In this document: positions 13,042 to 24,779 of the stretch, piece after piece | Layout: each line of letters opens with the position of its first letter | How positions within the stretch are numbered: the stretch's first letter is position 1 | Assembly: GCA_013180625.2 (NCBI GenBank) | Contig: SNVD02006237.1 | Location: 182,352-246,351 of the forward strand | Length of the DNA: 64,000 nucleotides | Source: Boswellia sacra | Lineage: Eukaryota > Streptophyta > Magnoliopsida > Sapindales > Burseraceae | Direction of reading: 5' to 3' | Notes under the pieces: model-generated | Databases searched by the model: none | Seen by the model: only the letters and a program-made list of their open reading frames with translations | What the model was told of the DNA's origin: nothing | Position numbers and translations under genes: made by a program

Positions 13042-13396
13042 TGCGTGTAGTTCCTGTTGCATATAAAACCATGAGTGGCTTGTTACTTATAGATAACGTA
13101 AGTTTAATATAAGCAGTGACAAGAACATGATGTCGGTTAATTTGACTTTTTATTATTGGGAAAGAAGCACAAACAAATCGAAGTGGTGGAGTTTTCAAAG
13201 AAATAAATTTAAGTCGCCTTAGAGTCAGTGAACAAATGCAACATGGGATTGTCTTGGACTCTTCTAAGTAGTTGTTGATTAGCTGGTTAAATGCCTTGGA
13301 AAAAGTTTACGTGATAAAAGAAAAACTAATTAGAAATCACCTCTAGAAATGTTAATTTATAATTTATTAATTTCATGACATGCATGCAACAAAGAA
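13042..13396. other. Old upstream flank of pseudogene A
   Basis: The stretch 13042-13170 aligns with 51545-51670 upstream of copy B. TTTGACTTTTTATTATTGGG matches TTTAACTTTTCATTCTTGGG, and AAGCAGTGACAA matches AAGCAGTGGCAT. It is the 5' flank of the ancestral duplicated gene, displaced by the solo LTR. I see nothing else in it. Confidence 0.6.
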
Positions 13397-13834
13397 AGTG
13401 GGTTATTTTTTTAAATAACCCCTTTTGGGGTTCTTTTTTCAAACATGACCCCTTTCTTGTATTTGAATAAATGTAACCCATTTTACACTTGAAATGTCTA
13501 AATTACGCTTTTTGGTTATTATGAAAAGATGAGTTGCAATACAAACACCCACTCTCCAACACTCACATCCCAAAATGGCAAACTCAACAATTTCTCATAA
13601 AAGGATTGTGAAGCCAGTGAGTGAAGGTTGAAATCAAAGAAGTTGATTGTTGAGTCAACATTGAAAAGGTGAAGGTAATACTTAAAGCCTTATTCATGGT
13701 GTTGATAACTATTGTTATCTAAAGTTAGGTTTATATTTAATTTTTAGATTTGTTTTTTCCATTGTTTATGTTTGATATATATTAAAATGGACCATGTTGA
13801 AGAAAAATAAGTGTTGAAACTGTGGTTTTTTGAT

Positions 13835-13960
13835 CTAAAAATGTTTTGCACGACAGTTTTCTCCAAAGAGTCGTGCTGCACGACTCTTTTCTCCAATCAG
13901 TCATGGTACATAATGCTTGTCTCCAAATAGTCGTGTTGCAAAATACTTTTTGTAAAGTAG
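13835..13960. repeat. Left subterminal cluster of the TGCACGAC inverted motif
   Basis: Several copies of TTGCACGAC and GTCGTGCTGC or GTCGTGTTGCA occur between 13845 and 13945. They are arranged as inverted arms separated by spacers of about 20 bp that share TTCTCCAA or GTCTCCAAA. They lie about 200-300 bp before the first transposase ORF. Clustered short motifs near transposon ends are often transposase-binding sites; that role is inferred here. Confidence 0.6.
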
Positions 13961-14155
13961 TTGTGCAACTTTCTAAGTTTAGAGAAAATGCGTAATTTGA
14001 GATATAATGCATATTTACCTCAATTTTCTTACGTTATAACATGTTTAATTCCCTAATGAAACCATTGTTTCAATTTTTACCAATACAAATAATCTTATAC
14101 ATTTTGAATTTGAATTAATTGTATCGTTTTCTACTTATATTTCAGGCTTCAATAA

Positions 14156-16600
14156 ATGGATAATGTTCGTTTTTCTATTATGTATGATGGTGAATGGGTG
14201 CCGACTGGCAGAGAATATTTTTTCAATGGTCGTAGAAGCAAAGATGTGACTTTGCCTATGTCAACAACCTATGAAGAGTTAGTTCGTAAAGTTTTTGAAG
14301 TCACCAATAAATCATTAGCGAAAAACACCTTCTCATTGCAATATGCGTTAAGGGCACATAGTAGAAAGTGATGATGATTTAAAATATTTCTTAAAAGAAA
14401 ACCTTAATGTGGACCCTTCAAATAAGATCCCTTTATGCACAATTGTTGAGCCCCATTCACATGAAATTGATATTGAAAATGGTATGGGTTCGAGGGAGGG
14501 TAGTAACCAATTTCCTACCAGTGTTCCCGCAACATACCCAGAAGAACGTTGTCATGCAATTCCATCCACTATTAATGAAGATGATGTGCTAGAAGAACCA
14601 TTAGTTAATAATGATCTCGATGCTAGTCATGTGGATGATTTACAAAATTTTGATCATGTCCAATCAGTAGAATCGCCTTCATGTGATATTTCTCAATCAA
14701 ATCGTGAAGGTTATTTTTCTATAGGTAATGGGCTTTCAACTAATCATGATCTGGGGAGTAATTCAAATTCATTTTCAACTTCCAATGTTAGGTCATCATC
14801 TAGACTTTCTGATAGTAACACTGATGTATATGTAAGCACTGTGTTCAAGAATAAGAGTGATTTGCAGAACAAGATTAGCATTTTAGTAGTAAGAAGGAAC
14901 TTTTAGTTTAGGGTAAAAAAGTCCGGCAAAACCCTTTACAAGATAGCATGTAAAGATGAATTTTGCTAGTGGCGATTTCGTGCTATGAAACTTAAGAATT
15001 GTGATCTTTTTAAGGTGACAGTTTTGTGACACACATACATGTGCTCTTAACATTCTTGAGCGAGATCATCGTCAAGCTACATCAAAGTTAATTGCTATGG
15101 ATATTCATGAGAAGTAGAATGATATTGGAGTAACTTATAGGTCTAATGATATTAGACATGATGTAGCAAAAAAGTTTGGAATTCATATTTCTTATGGAAA
15201 GGCATGGCGAGCACGGAAGCATGCGTTAGAGTTGGTTCGGGGTTCACCAAAAGATTCATTCAGGTTATTGCTAAGATATTATCATATGTTAGAGAAGCAT
15301 AATCACGACACTATTGCTCATATACATATTGATCCACATGACCATTTCTTATATTTCTTTTTTGCCTTAGGTGCTTCCATACGTGGCTTTAGAACTTGTA
15401 TAAGGCCCGTTGTTGCTGTAGATGAGACTTTTTTGAAGGACAAATATAGAGTCACCCTGCTTGTGGCCGCATGCGTGGATGGTAATAATTAAATTTATCC
15501 TTTTGCATTTGGCGTTGTCGACTCTGAAAATGATGGATCGTGGGAATGGTTTTTAACCAAATTGAAGGATGTTATTGGTATTGTTGAAGATCTTGTGATA
15601 ATCTCTGATCGTCATAAAAGCATAGGCAAGGGGGTGGATAAAGCATTTCCTGATGCTCACGTGGAGCTTGTGTGTATCATATTTCACAAAACCTTAGGGC
15701 CAAATTCAAAGATGTGGTTATAAGTGATATTTTCTTTATAGCCAGCAAAGTTTATCGTCAATGTGAGTTTGAGGACCTAATGCAACAAATTAATGGTATC
15801 GACCATCGTATTGCACACTATTTACACGAAGCTGGGTATGCCAAGCGGGCTCGTTTGGATTTTGATGGCAGAAGGTATAGTATTTTGATAACCAATATTA
15901 CAGAGTGCCTGAATGGTATTCTTAAGGGAGCATGAGAGTTTCCCATTATGAAGCTAGTGGATCATATTATATCAGAGTTGCTGCAAAAATGGTTTTGTAC
16001 ACGTAGGGAGGAGGCAATTAACATGACAACTCCACTAACAGCATGGGCTGAAAAACAATTGAAGAATAGGCACGAGGAAGGCCTTTCTTATAGAGTAGTA
16101 CCAATTAGCCTACACGAGTTTACTGTTAAAGACGGATATTTAAATGGTCATGTAGACTTGCATGCAAGAATATGTAGCTGCCAAGAATTCCAGGTTAAAT
16201 AGTTACCATGCAAACATGTTATTGCAGTGTGTAAAGTTCGCAACTTATCATTCTGTAATTTTAGCCATCTCTTTTATAAGTCTAAGGTCCTAGTAGCTGC
16301 ATATGCGAAGGCTATCTATCTTGTTGGTTCATCTAAGGAGTGGGACATCCCAATGAAGTTGAGGTGCGTATAATATTACCCCCTGTGAAATGGTGGGGGG
16401 GTGGGGGTGCAGGCGGCGCGGGGTGGTGGGGGGGTTCACCAAAAGAATAATCGAATTCCGTTGTTGGGTGAAGAAATGACATTATGTAAATGTGGGAGGT
16501 GTGGTGGCACAAGTCATAATCGGAAGACATGCCATTTGATGAATCCTCTGTCAACCAAAAGAAATCATGAGGTTCCATCAAATGATATTGGTGGTATACG
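14156..16600 (+). pseudogene. MuDR-type (MULE) transposase relic
   Basis: Pieces in order: an N-terminal segment starting MDNVRFSIMYDGEWVPTG (14156-14371); an acidic, serine-rich linker (14409-14906); a zinc-binding region with CKDEFC (near 14950); and the DDE core with VVAVDETFLKDKYR (about 15410-15450), VISDRHKSIGKG (near 15600) and NITECLNGILKG (near 15895-15930), which supply the two Asp and the Glu. A SWIM zinc finger follows, CSCQEFQVK then LPCKH (16170-16220), and a C-terminal zinc knuckle, CGRCGGTSHNRKTC (16495-16535). There are multiple stops: after CVDGNN (15490), after GILKGA (15933) and inside the SWIM finger (about 16200). A G-rich patch at 16391-16438 replaces the usual Gly-Arg-Pro-rich linker. 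The gene is dead as it stands. The family cuts and pastes DNA and usually makes 9-bp duplications. Confidence 0.88.
16391..16438 (+). repeat. G-rich patch with G-quadruplex potential
   Basis: At least six runs of three or more G occur within about 48 bases, including two runs of seven, in otherwise AT-rich DNA. It lies in the transposase linker between the SWIM finger and the zinc knuckle and translates as a Gly/Trp-rich stretch unlike the family. It may be a repeat expansion or an assembly artefact. Confidence 0.6.
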
Positions 16601-16989
16601 TTTATTGTCTATATATTGTCCTTATAATGCGTTAACATAGTCACCATGTTTATAACTAACATTTACTCATTTATTTATGTTATTTTAGGCCATAATATAT
16701 GATATCCTACATGAAGGTAGAAGAGCTTGGGCTTCGTACATGCCATGTGGGGAGTAACCATATCATGAATATGATAACAACCACATGTTGCAACTGCTTA
16801 TTAGAAGCATTACTTGAATGAATGAATGTATGTGTTGTACTCGTTTGGTTGGACAATGAAGTGGTTGATGTTTTTGACTAATGACTTCAATGCTCAAATT
16901 TATTCTTAAGTCGTTCATGTAAACTGGTTAGCCATGTCAATGTAATGCAATTTTATTTATTTTACATTGTAATTATCTATAAGCATAAA

Positions 16990-17380
16990 CCACCCTGTGT
17001 TGCACGACTGGGTAGTGGAAAAAATGAAATTGGAATATTTGCATGACCCAGTCGTGCAAAAATTACAAACAAAAATTTGGCACGACCTAGTCGTGCTATA
17101 AAGTGAAATCGGCTCTATTGCACGATAGCATGACCCAGTCGTGCTACAAAGTGAAATCAGGTTTTCTGCATGACTGGGTCGTGTTATCAGCACGACCTAA
17201 TCGTGCAATGAATAAATCAACTGCAAAAGCACCTTGTGTTGCACGACCTGGTCGTGAAATTTGCACGACCTAGTCATCCAAAACATGTGAAATTGAAAAT
17301 TTTGCACGAACCAGTCATGGTACATGCACGACCTAGTTGTGCAGTAAGCATGAAAATCTGTAATGTTGTACGACCTGGTC
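16990..17380. repeat. Array of about 11 near-palindromes TGCACGAC-CTA-GTCGTGCA
   Basis: About eleven copies of an 18-19 bp imperfect palindrome occur every 20-45 bp. Examples are TTGCACGACTGGGTAGTG (near 16998), GCACGACCTAGTCGTGCTA (near 17080), GCACGACCTAATCGTGCAAT (near 17190) and GCACGACCTGGTCGTGAAA (near 17240). The central three bases vary (CTA, CTG, CCA, TGG) while the arms are conserved. It follows the transposase gene and pairs with the cluster on the other side of the gene. No ORF here looks coding. Confidence 0.75.
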
Positions 17381-17382
17381 AT

Positions 17383-17482
17383 TTCTTTTCTTTTTTATAT
17401 AATAATAGAAGAAAAAACTTTATGTATCCTTTCTTTTCTTTTCTTTTCTTTTTTATATAATAATAGAAGAAAAAACTTTGCC
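17383..17482. repeat. Direct duplication of a 50-60 bp T-rich unit
   Basis: The unit TTCTTTTCTTTTTTATATAA then TAATAGAAGAAAAAACTTT occurs twice in direct order (starting near 17384 and 17442), separated by a short TTTCT expansion. It is non-coding. Confidence 0.75.
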
Positions 17483-19728
17483 AATTTTCCTCATTTATAA
17501 TTTTACAGGTCATTCATGTCACCCAAACCTGCTATTTAAGGTCTACCTTTTGTGCTATTTTATTTTAGAGTCATTCTATTAACCTCCACTTTCTATGTCT
17601 TTAAGCCCCACTTCTAAATACACTTAATTAAAAATTTTAAATCCATATATCTTTCTTATTAAACCCTATTTAATTTCCTAAATATCGTTCAATGTATAAC
17701 TAAATTTTTTATTGCGCTCACATTTCACAAATTCTCGCGATTATATCATGAAACTAAAGAATAAAAAATAAAAATACTTTAAGATCTTAGATTTAGAATG
17801 AAAATTAGGGTTTAAATGATAAGGATATGAATTTCTCTATCTTTTTATTCACTCGTCTGATCTTAGAAAAAGAATATAATACTAGAACAACTAAAAAGCA
17901 ATAGAATGGATTGGTTAAATAAAAATAATAATAATAATCAAATTTGTTTTCTTTTATTTATTTAATTTTGTTTGGTGACTGCCAGAGTTACTACAAAATT
18001 AAAGTTCACGTTTGGCAAAATACATGGCTACCATACGTTTGAAGATGTTGTCAAATGGGGTTTGTTCAGATTCCAAAATAGGCTACAGCTTCATAGGACG
18101 ACTTGGTTTAAGAGTCCGGCTACAGTACAACAGCTGTACCGGTCTAGCAAAATTTTTTGTATAAAAATCGTAAACTCATGAATAAAATTTGTAAATAACT
18201 ATATAAAAGTTGTAAATTTTAATTATATAAAAGTAATAAATCAGTAAATACAAAAATTATATTACAAATTTTATATATCTGTTTATAATTTTTATACAAA
18301 TTGATGTATGGTACAATAGATATACCACAGTCATTCCCCTTGGTTTAAACATTGTCTCATCTTGAATGGAAAAAGGCCATGAAAAAAAATAAAAATAAAA
18401 AAAGATGGAAGCCTAAAATCAGAGAAACGCCTAGGAGTCAGTCCTGTCGCCAAGAGGAAAGCATATAGTTGGCTACAAGTAGGTAATGCAAGCAACTTGA
18501 AGTTCAAGGTAAAGAATATCTCTGCTCTAGCATAAATATTATCTATGATGAAGCGAAATTCTTCCAATTGTGGTGTTCAAATTTCTTCATGCTTTCATCA
18601 AGCTAGAGTTGAAAACAAAAACAAAAACAAAAGAGGATCTTTTTACATTTATTTTTCCAAACTTTGAAATGATTAGAAAAAATAAATAAACTATGATCAT
18701 TGCACTGAAAATAAACAAATTGTCTTGTCCATGTTTACTTATTTATCTTCATTATCTTCCTATTTCATGACTACTTTCTCTGCGACTTGAAAATAAATTT
18801 TGTTGTTCAAGGGTTGAGTTTTAAGTTCAAAAGTTCAAGAGTTAAAATTCATACATATATAAATTATCATGTGGGTATTTAAAATTTTTTTGTCCTTTGT
18901 AGTAATTTTATTTGAGATAAAATTATAAAAGATAATAAATAAAAGTGAGGGTTAAGGAAGTGAAAAATAAGGGTGAATAGAACAACTCTTATTTTATTTT
19001 CATTCACTATTCACCCTTTACTACAAAAAAAAAAGGGTTCTTAGACACTCTACTATGACATGTTTCCTTTTTCGGACTAACATGACTTCAAGCCCCTACA
19101 ATACATACCTTTTACGGAAGGAAAGGAAGTCACTCTATATAGTTTATTCCTTATTTAATAGTACATTTACGTTGCACCTAAAACATATTTTCTCAATTTC
19201 TTTTATTCAAAAAACCCAAAATTGAACCAAAATCGTCTTATTCCCTCTCCTTCATAAATTGCTAGTTATTTCATCTGTAATCCAAAATCAATCCTTTATC
19301 TTATTCGAAAACCCTAAATCAATAGTTTGTCTTTCAAGTTGTGGATCCAATTGTGTTGAAGCTTCTATCCCTAATATGGTAATCTCTTACTCTCTCGGTG
19401 ATTAAACCCTAATTTCATTGTTAACACCATGATTTCTCTAATTCTAACCATTGAAATATGATGCTCCAAAGTCTAATAGTTTTCACTTGTTAAATTTTCG
19501 ATCCCCAGAATTGCTACAATTCATGTTAAATTTTCACTTGTTTGGCCATTTAAAGTGTTACACGAAATCATGGTGGCTTGCTACTTTACAAAGAAATCCT
19601 AGCTTAGTATTTTGTCATCAACATTGATTCTAGTTTCATTTTTTTTAGGTAATTACTAAACCTTGAAAAGTTGTATGTGTTGTAGAATGATATATTTTTG
19701 CTAATGAATTGAATGCATTTTGAACTAA
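17483..19728. other. AT-rich intergenic DNA, no gene recognised
   Basis: ORFs at 17972-18181 (plus) and 18331-18567 (minus) match no family I know and lack coding character. A short inverted repeat, AGGGTGAATAG with CTATTCACCCT, spans 18972-19017. Its left side includes GAATAGAACAACTCT, shared with position about 188. These could be transposon termini, but I cannot assign them. Confidence 0.45.
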
Positions 19729-20741
19729 GTGGCTGTTTGTTTACATCACGTAACACTTTTTAGATCTAAATACTTATTAGAACTTAATTTAGACCACTTA
19801 AAAGTATATTTGTTTTATATTTTTCACACATCTTAAAATAAGTGGTAGGTAAAATTTATGTCATATTTACCCTTCTAATAGAAAATACAAAATAATAGTA
19901 ATAATAATAATATTATTATTTTTTAATCAATTCTTGAAATACAAATACATTTATATTAAATATATTATAATATGCTAATCATTTCTATTTATTTACAGTC
20001 ATTTTATATAATATATAATAAGCATTATTTTGAAAAAAATCAAAATCAAAATTTGATAGATGAGATTGGCAGTGGGCAGGAGGAAAGTATCGTGGATTTC
20101 GACAGAGTCGTCAATGATAGTTGCGATGAGAAGGGAGTCATGGGATTCGGACCAGGCTAGGTCGTAAACACTGTCGACGGTGTTTTAAGCAACAAGTTCG
20201 ATAAGAGTGGGAGTAGATGGGGAGAGATCGAGGATGTGGAGGTGGTTGTTGCCAAGGATGCCAAAGTTTTGGGCGGTGTCGACGGCAAGACGTGATTTGT
20301 AGAAAGAGAATTTAATGGAGTAGCCGTTGAATGGGGTTTTGAAGACTGGCATGGTGGCGGGATGATGGCTGAGTTTTCAAGGATTTTTTTTTTTGGCTAT
20401 AATGTATTTGAACTGATCGCTGTTGCCGGAAGTAGATGAAATGGTTGGGACTCATAAATCAATTTCAAAGAGTATCAGAGACGAGAGTTGAGAACGGCTA
20501 GGTTAAAAGGTTAGATGATAAACAATAAATTAGAATTGTTTTGGTATTATAAACAAGGGTATTTTTGAAATTTTAATCCATTCAGATGTCTTAGATATAA
20601 AAAAGTGAGAATTTTTCACTTTTTTCATTCAGATAATTTTATTTGAAAATAAGTGGTTAGAGGTTAAAACAAACAACACAAAAATTTTATACCACTTAAT
20701 ACCATTCAGATTCAGACTTAAGTGGACAAAACAAACGGACC
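19729..20741. mobile_element. Small Pack-type DNA transposon carrying a PEX7 fragment
   Basis: The ends are inverted: GGCTGTTTGTTTA on the left, and CGTTTGTTTTGTCC on the reverse strand at the right. TAA lies next to both ends (19726-19728 and 20742-20744), which would suit a PIF/Harbinger-type 3-bp duplication. An 8-bp hAT-type duplication is less good (AACTAAGT against TAAACTAG). The hexamer AAGTGG or CCACTT is repeated near both ends. The interior is a host-gene fragment, not a transposase. Superfamily undecided. Confidence 0.6.
20050..20352 (-). pseudogene. PEX7: PEX7 N-terminal fragment (captured)
   Basis: On the minus strand from ATG (20352-20350) the reading begins MPVFKTPFNGYSIKFS and continues with RLAVDTAQNFGILGNN and VYDLAWSESHDSLLIA. 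This matches about the first 90 residues of plant PEX7, the WD40 receptor that imports PTS2 proteins into peroxisomes. One codon is missing around SFYKS. An in-frame TAA lies at 20187-20185. Homology stops near 20050, so only about the first WD repeat is present. It sits between inverted transposon ends, is antisense to the element as written here, and is more GC-rich than its surroundings. I infer capture of a host gene piece by a DNA transposon. Confidence 0.85.
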
Positions 20742-20744
20742 TAA

Positions 20745-22572
20745 ACTAGTGATGGTTTGAATATCAAATTCTAGTTTCATTTATTTGTCTTTCATTTATT
20801 TTTTTTAACTTCAAAAATGCATCCTACCAACTCCCAACAGTTACTTCTTCAAAGCCCAAACAACTCAATGATGAGTTGTTAATCACATCTGAAGCTGAAT
20901 TTTCAAGTGCAAGTTACATGGTTCCCGACAATAGATAATTCTTTACGGGATTTTGTTTTGATATGATTTTGTAAAGATGTGGAACTGTAAATAATTATTG
21001 CTACTAGTATGAAGGACCTCTGCCATGATGTTTTTGGAATCACAAAAGGAAAAGGAAGACCCTATAGAAGTGAAAGGGAATTGAGGTGACATTTCATTTA
21101 GCTTTTCATGGGAAATAATGCCCCATTAATTGTGTCTACAATTTTTGTTCTGATGGCACTACCTTTTTTTTTCTGAATTTCTGATTGAATCCTATGACCT
21201 CCAATTAGTTTATACTTATGCCCCATTAATCATGTCCACAATTGTTATAATGTTGGCACTATACTGCTGCTACTGCTGCTGCTGCTGCTGCTGCTGCTAC
21301 TACTACTACTACTTCTTCTTCTTCTTATTATTATTATTATTATTATTTATTCTTTTTTCTTATTTGAATGCAAGGAACCCTAAATAATTTGTGTATAATT
21401 TCTTTCAACAATTATTTTTTAACTTAATGTTGTAAATTTATTTTCTTGTAATTTTTCCATATCGATGCAGAACTTCTAGTTGTGTTACCGAAAAAAAGAA
21501 AGTTTGAAGATGAATATGTGAAACATTTTTATAATATATTTGTTATAATGTTGTTCTTTTCTTCTAGAGTTTATGTGTTATGAGTTGTGTTTCGATTTGT
21601 TCCAAGTTTGGTTACATTAGATCTATTTTAATTTGTTTTGATCCCTATATTACCTTTGTGATGATTGATTCTACCCCTGCAATCTCATGTGAGTAGAAAG
21701 AGCCATGTTTTAGATTAACTTTAATTGATTCTTTATAATAAATGAATATATGAAACATGTTCAAAATATTATTTTTTTCATTTTTTTGAAGGTTTTGGAA
21801 ACATTCCCAATGCTATTGGATTGAAGATCATAACAAAATATTGGAATATATGTGTGTGTCTGTTTGTGCAATTATTATTTTTGTGATTTGTATTTTTTTA
21901 CAATTTTATTAGAATATGATGTATGCTTCATATTAATAAATTTACTTTTAATTTTCATTCCTATTTATTATCAGTCAACATTAAGTGGAATGATATTTAA
22001 GAGACATTAATATAAAAATAATAAATTAAAATTGTCCTCTGTGATATATTATGTAAATCATATTGCCAATATGTGAATAAGGATAAAATGGTAATTTTAT
22101 CTAAATTAAAATGGGGGTAAAATAGTAATCTTATAAAATAATGATTTTATAAAATTTCAAATGGGGATAAAATTGTAAATGAATGACCAAAGGTAGAATT
22201 ATTATTTTTTAGTAACTTTAAATTTTGATAACATGGTAAATTTTGAGCCAATATAAATTGGGGGTAAATTTGTAATTTTATGTAAATTATTTTTTTTTTT
22301 CAGAATTTTGTCTTTTGCTTCAACAATTTGGGTAGCCACAAAGGAGGTTTAGTATACGGTCTTTTGAGAGGGTGTTTCCGCAAATGACATAATGGGTTGC
22401 TGTAAGTGATTTGCGGCCCATTTTACTTACATTGGCCTAAGACCTGCTACAGAAGACCTGGTTTTTATAGTGCTTTTAACCATTTTGTTGCCGAATAACA
22501 ATATTCATTCCAAATTATATCCTAAATTATGTGTATTCAATTAATGATTGCCAAGTGGATTGGTTGATGATA
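20745..22572. other. AT-rich intergenic DNA with a trinucleotide microsatellite
   Basis: No gene family is recognisable. The notable item is the compound microsatellite at 21266-21348. The rest is AT-rich DNA, with G-run phrases such as ATGGGGGTAAAATAGTAA around 22080-22280 that recur with variation, suggesting old repeats. Confidence 0.45.
21266..21348. repeat. Compound microsatellite (CTG)n(CTA)n(CTT)n(ATT)n
   Basis: Blocks of CTG, CTA, CTT and TTA/ATT run on without a break, each block differing from the next by one base. This is a usual sign of stepwise slippage and point mutation. It is not within any gene I can see. Confidence 0.95.
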
Positions 22573-24770
22573 TAATGTGTAGCACCACTTAAAGGTTAGT
22601 TATATATCTTATTATCTTATAAATATTATTTATTAGTAATGATATATTAATTACGAGTATACTTATATTCTTATCTCAAGTTCAAGGCAAAAGTGTAGTT
22701 GCCCCTTTAGCTTCTCTCATTTTTTCCATTTGTTGTGCATTCTTAGAGGAAGAGATGAAACCGTAATCTTTAGCTCACTGTTTAAGAGGAGCTTACCAGA
22801 AAGAGGTGAAATGTAAGCTTTTTATACTTCTCTTTACTCTTATTTCATATTTGTCCATGAATTTGACATGGGTTAGGGTTTAGTAAGATAGATTTAGTGT
22901 ATTTTAGACTCTTTTGGTGCTAGAATTTAATTTCTGACTAATCACAAATTCATGTAGAAATGGTGGATTAGTGGCTTGGGTGATGACATTGTAAGCTTTA
23001 GGTGATGTTTGAAACTAAAAATCTGTAGAAATTCTACTAGACAGCTTGGGATTCGAATCTTTAGAGAATAATGTTGAGCTTTGTTTTGGTTTCCAAGCTT
23101 TTATATGTTAAAGCAGACATTCTAAGGTTTTTTTTGAACTTGATTTCACTCAAAAACCCTAAGTATTTGATTTTTAGGAAATATTTGAAGTTTGTTATTC
23201 AATTATGAATTTTCTAACGAAGTTCTTGATAGTCTAGGTTTGTTTCAAAAAATATGAATCCTCTGGGAAGGAATTTGTAAAACTAGTTTCTATATCCTAT
23301 TATACACTTAAAAACTTTCAAACAAATGTGGGTTTGCTCAAATTGGAGTTTTAGATGATTTATAGTGATTTTTCAAATTTGTGTTAGTAAATCTAAAATT
23401 TTCAATTTTCATAACAGTGCATGGAAAACAATATACTTGAGACTAACCTAGACTCAACACAAATTTGTGATTTTTGTTATAATGAACCTCATATATGTCT
23501 TCTATTAGATTGGAAATTTTTGTAGTGATTTGTTCATTGTGGAATTTCTTAAGAATTTTCAAAGTCAAACTATTCAATTCGAAAGACTACTATGTAGAAT
23601 TTGAGTTTATGCAAAACTAGGTTGTTTCAAGGGGCTTTTTTTTATTTCTTTTTGACTTGAAAATTTTAAGACAACATGGTTTAGGTGTCTAAAGGAATTT
23701 TGAAAATTTTTGTAAGATTTGGGGCAAGCATGAATTCTTTAAAAATCAGCTAGGAAAGCTTGTGCAGTGTCTGTTTAGTAAATTAGTGGACTTCACCCAA
23801 TTTGTATAATGATTCTTAAGGACACTTTTTTGGTGACTTTAGGAGCAGATTAGAGAGATTTTTAATGAAGCATATTTAGGTAAGTGAAATATACTCTCAA
23901 CTGAGGTCATAATGGAAATATTATTTTTTATGAAACGTGTTTGATTTCATATGCTTATGTTTATATGAACGTTATATTTTGATCAAAACATTATGTTTAC
24001 ATTATGAAAGTATGATTTTGATTTCGATATTTTGTATGTGGATTTTGTTATGTGGTGGCATGAATACAATATGTTTAATGATATGTATATGTTTTGAAAG
24101 TGAAATTCATCCCTAAAAACCTTAGGATATTGAACTCACATTGCTTGTTAGGCACCTATGAGTTCTGTGGCTATGGCTTGTTGAGATAATTATGTGTGTT
24201 ACCTACATTCGAGAGGGTATTTGATATGTTACGTGTTTCATATGGTAGGATAGACATTTGTGCGATGGCCTTTTTGCACATCTCAGAGGAGTTATGTTTT
24301 TGTAAAAGCCTCACTTGTTCAATGACTTGCCTATGAATATCATCAACGGGTGATTTTTTAAGCTCCATCATGAGTAGTGATAAGTGATGTGAAAACTTCT
24401 AATTTGCAAAAGAGTAAACTATAATGGTAATCCTAAGGTTAAGTTTGCAACTATTTAAGTAAGTTTCATTTTATGTTATGTGAAATGCAATTTTGAACAT
24501 GTTTTGCTTATGTATCATCTATGAAAGATGTTTGTAATGTGTATTTTGTATATGTAAAAACTAGTTTACTTATTGATTTAATACTTACTAGTCTATTGCG
24601 ATCCTCAGGTGATTGATGATGTTTTGCAAAGAGGATTTGGCATAGGTGCTTCGGGTTCCCTTGGTTCCATGTTATGAATAGGTTTTGTTAGGATGATCAT
24701 AACTTTGAATGTTTATTTAGAGTTTGATATTTGATGTTCTTGACATCCTTTAGAAAGCTTTTGTTACATA
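22573..24770. other. Non-coding stretch before gypsy pol, possible LTR remnant
   Basis: No ORF is convincing. The stretch lies directly upstream of a chromovirus pol fragment in the same orientation and resembles a long LTR (TGTGTAGCACC near 22578 would be a possible start). I found no second LTR or target duplication. An LTR origin is a guess from context. Confidence 0.3.
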
Positions 24771-24779
24771 GGATGTGTC

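Larger units (their letters stand above)
13397..17480 (+). mobile_element. Decayed Mutator-like element (MULE 1), ends not fixed
   Basis: Contains a MuDR-type transposase relic flanked by arrays of the near-palindrome TGCACGAC..GTCGTGCA (13835-13960 and 16990-17360). The left end may start near 13397 at GGGTTATTTTTTTAAATAAC. I could not find a matching right end or a 9-bp target duplication. The right limit given here is simply the end of the recognisable repeats, and the element may extend to about 19.0 kb. Confidence 0.6.

Noticed and set aside
16990..17380. CRISPR-like array of direct repeats with spacers
   Set aside because: Units are imperfect palindromes of variable spacing with variable centres in plant DNA next to a transposase. 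There are no constant-length repeats or spacers and no cas genes.
21266..21348. Possible poly-Leu/poly-Ala coding repeat (CTG)n
   Set aside because: No open frame extends beyond the microsatellite, and the blocks slide through CTA, CTT and ATT, as non-coding microsatellites do.
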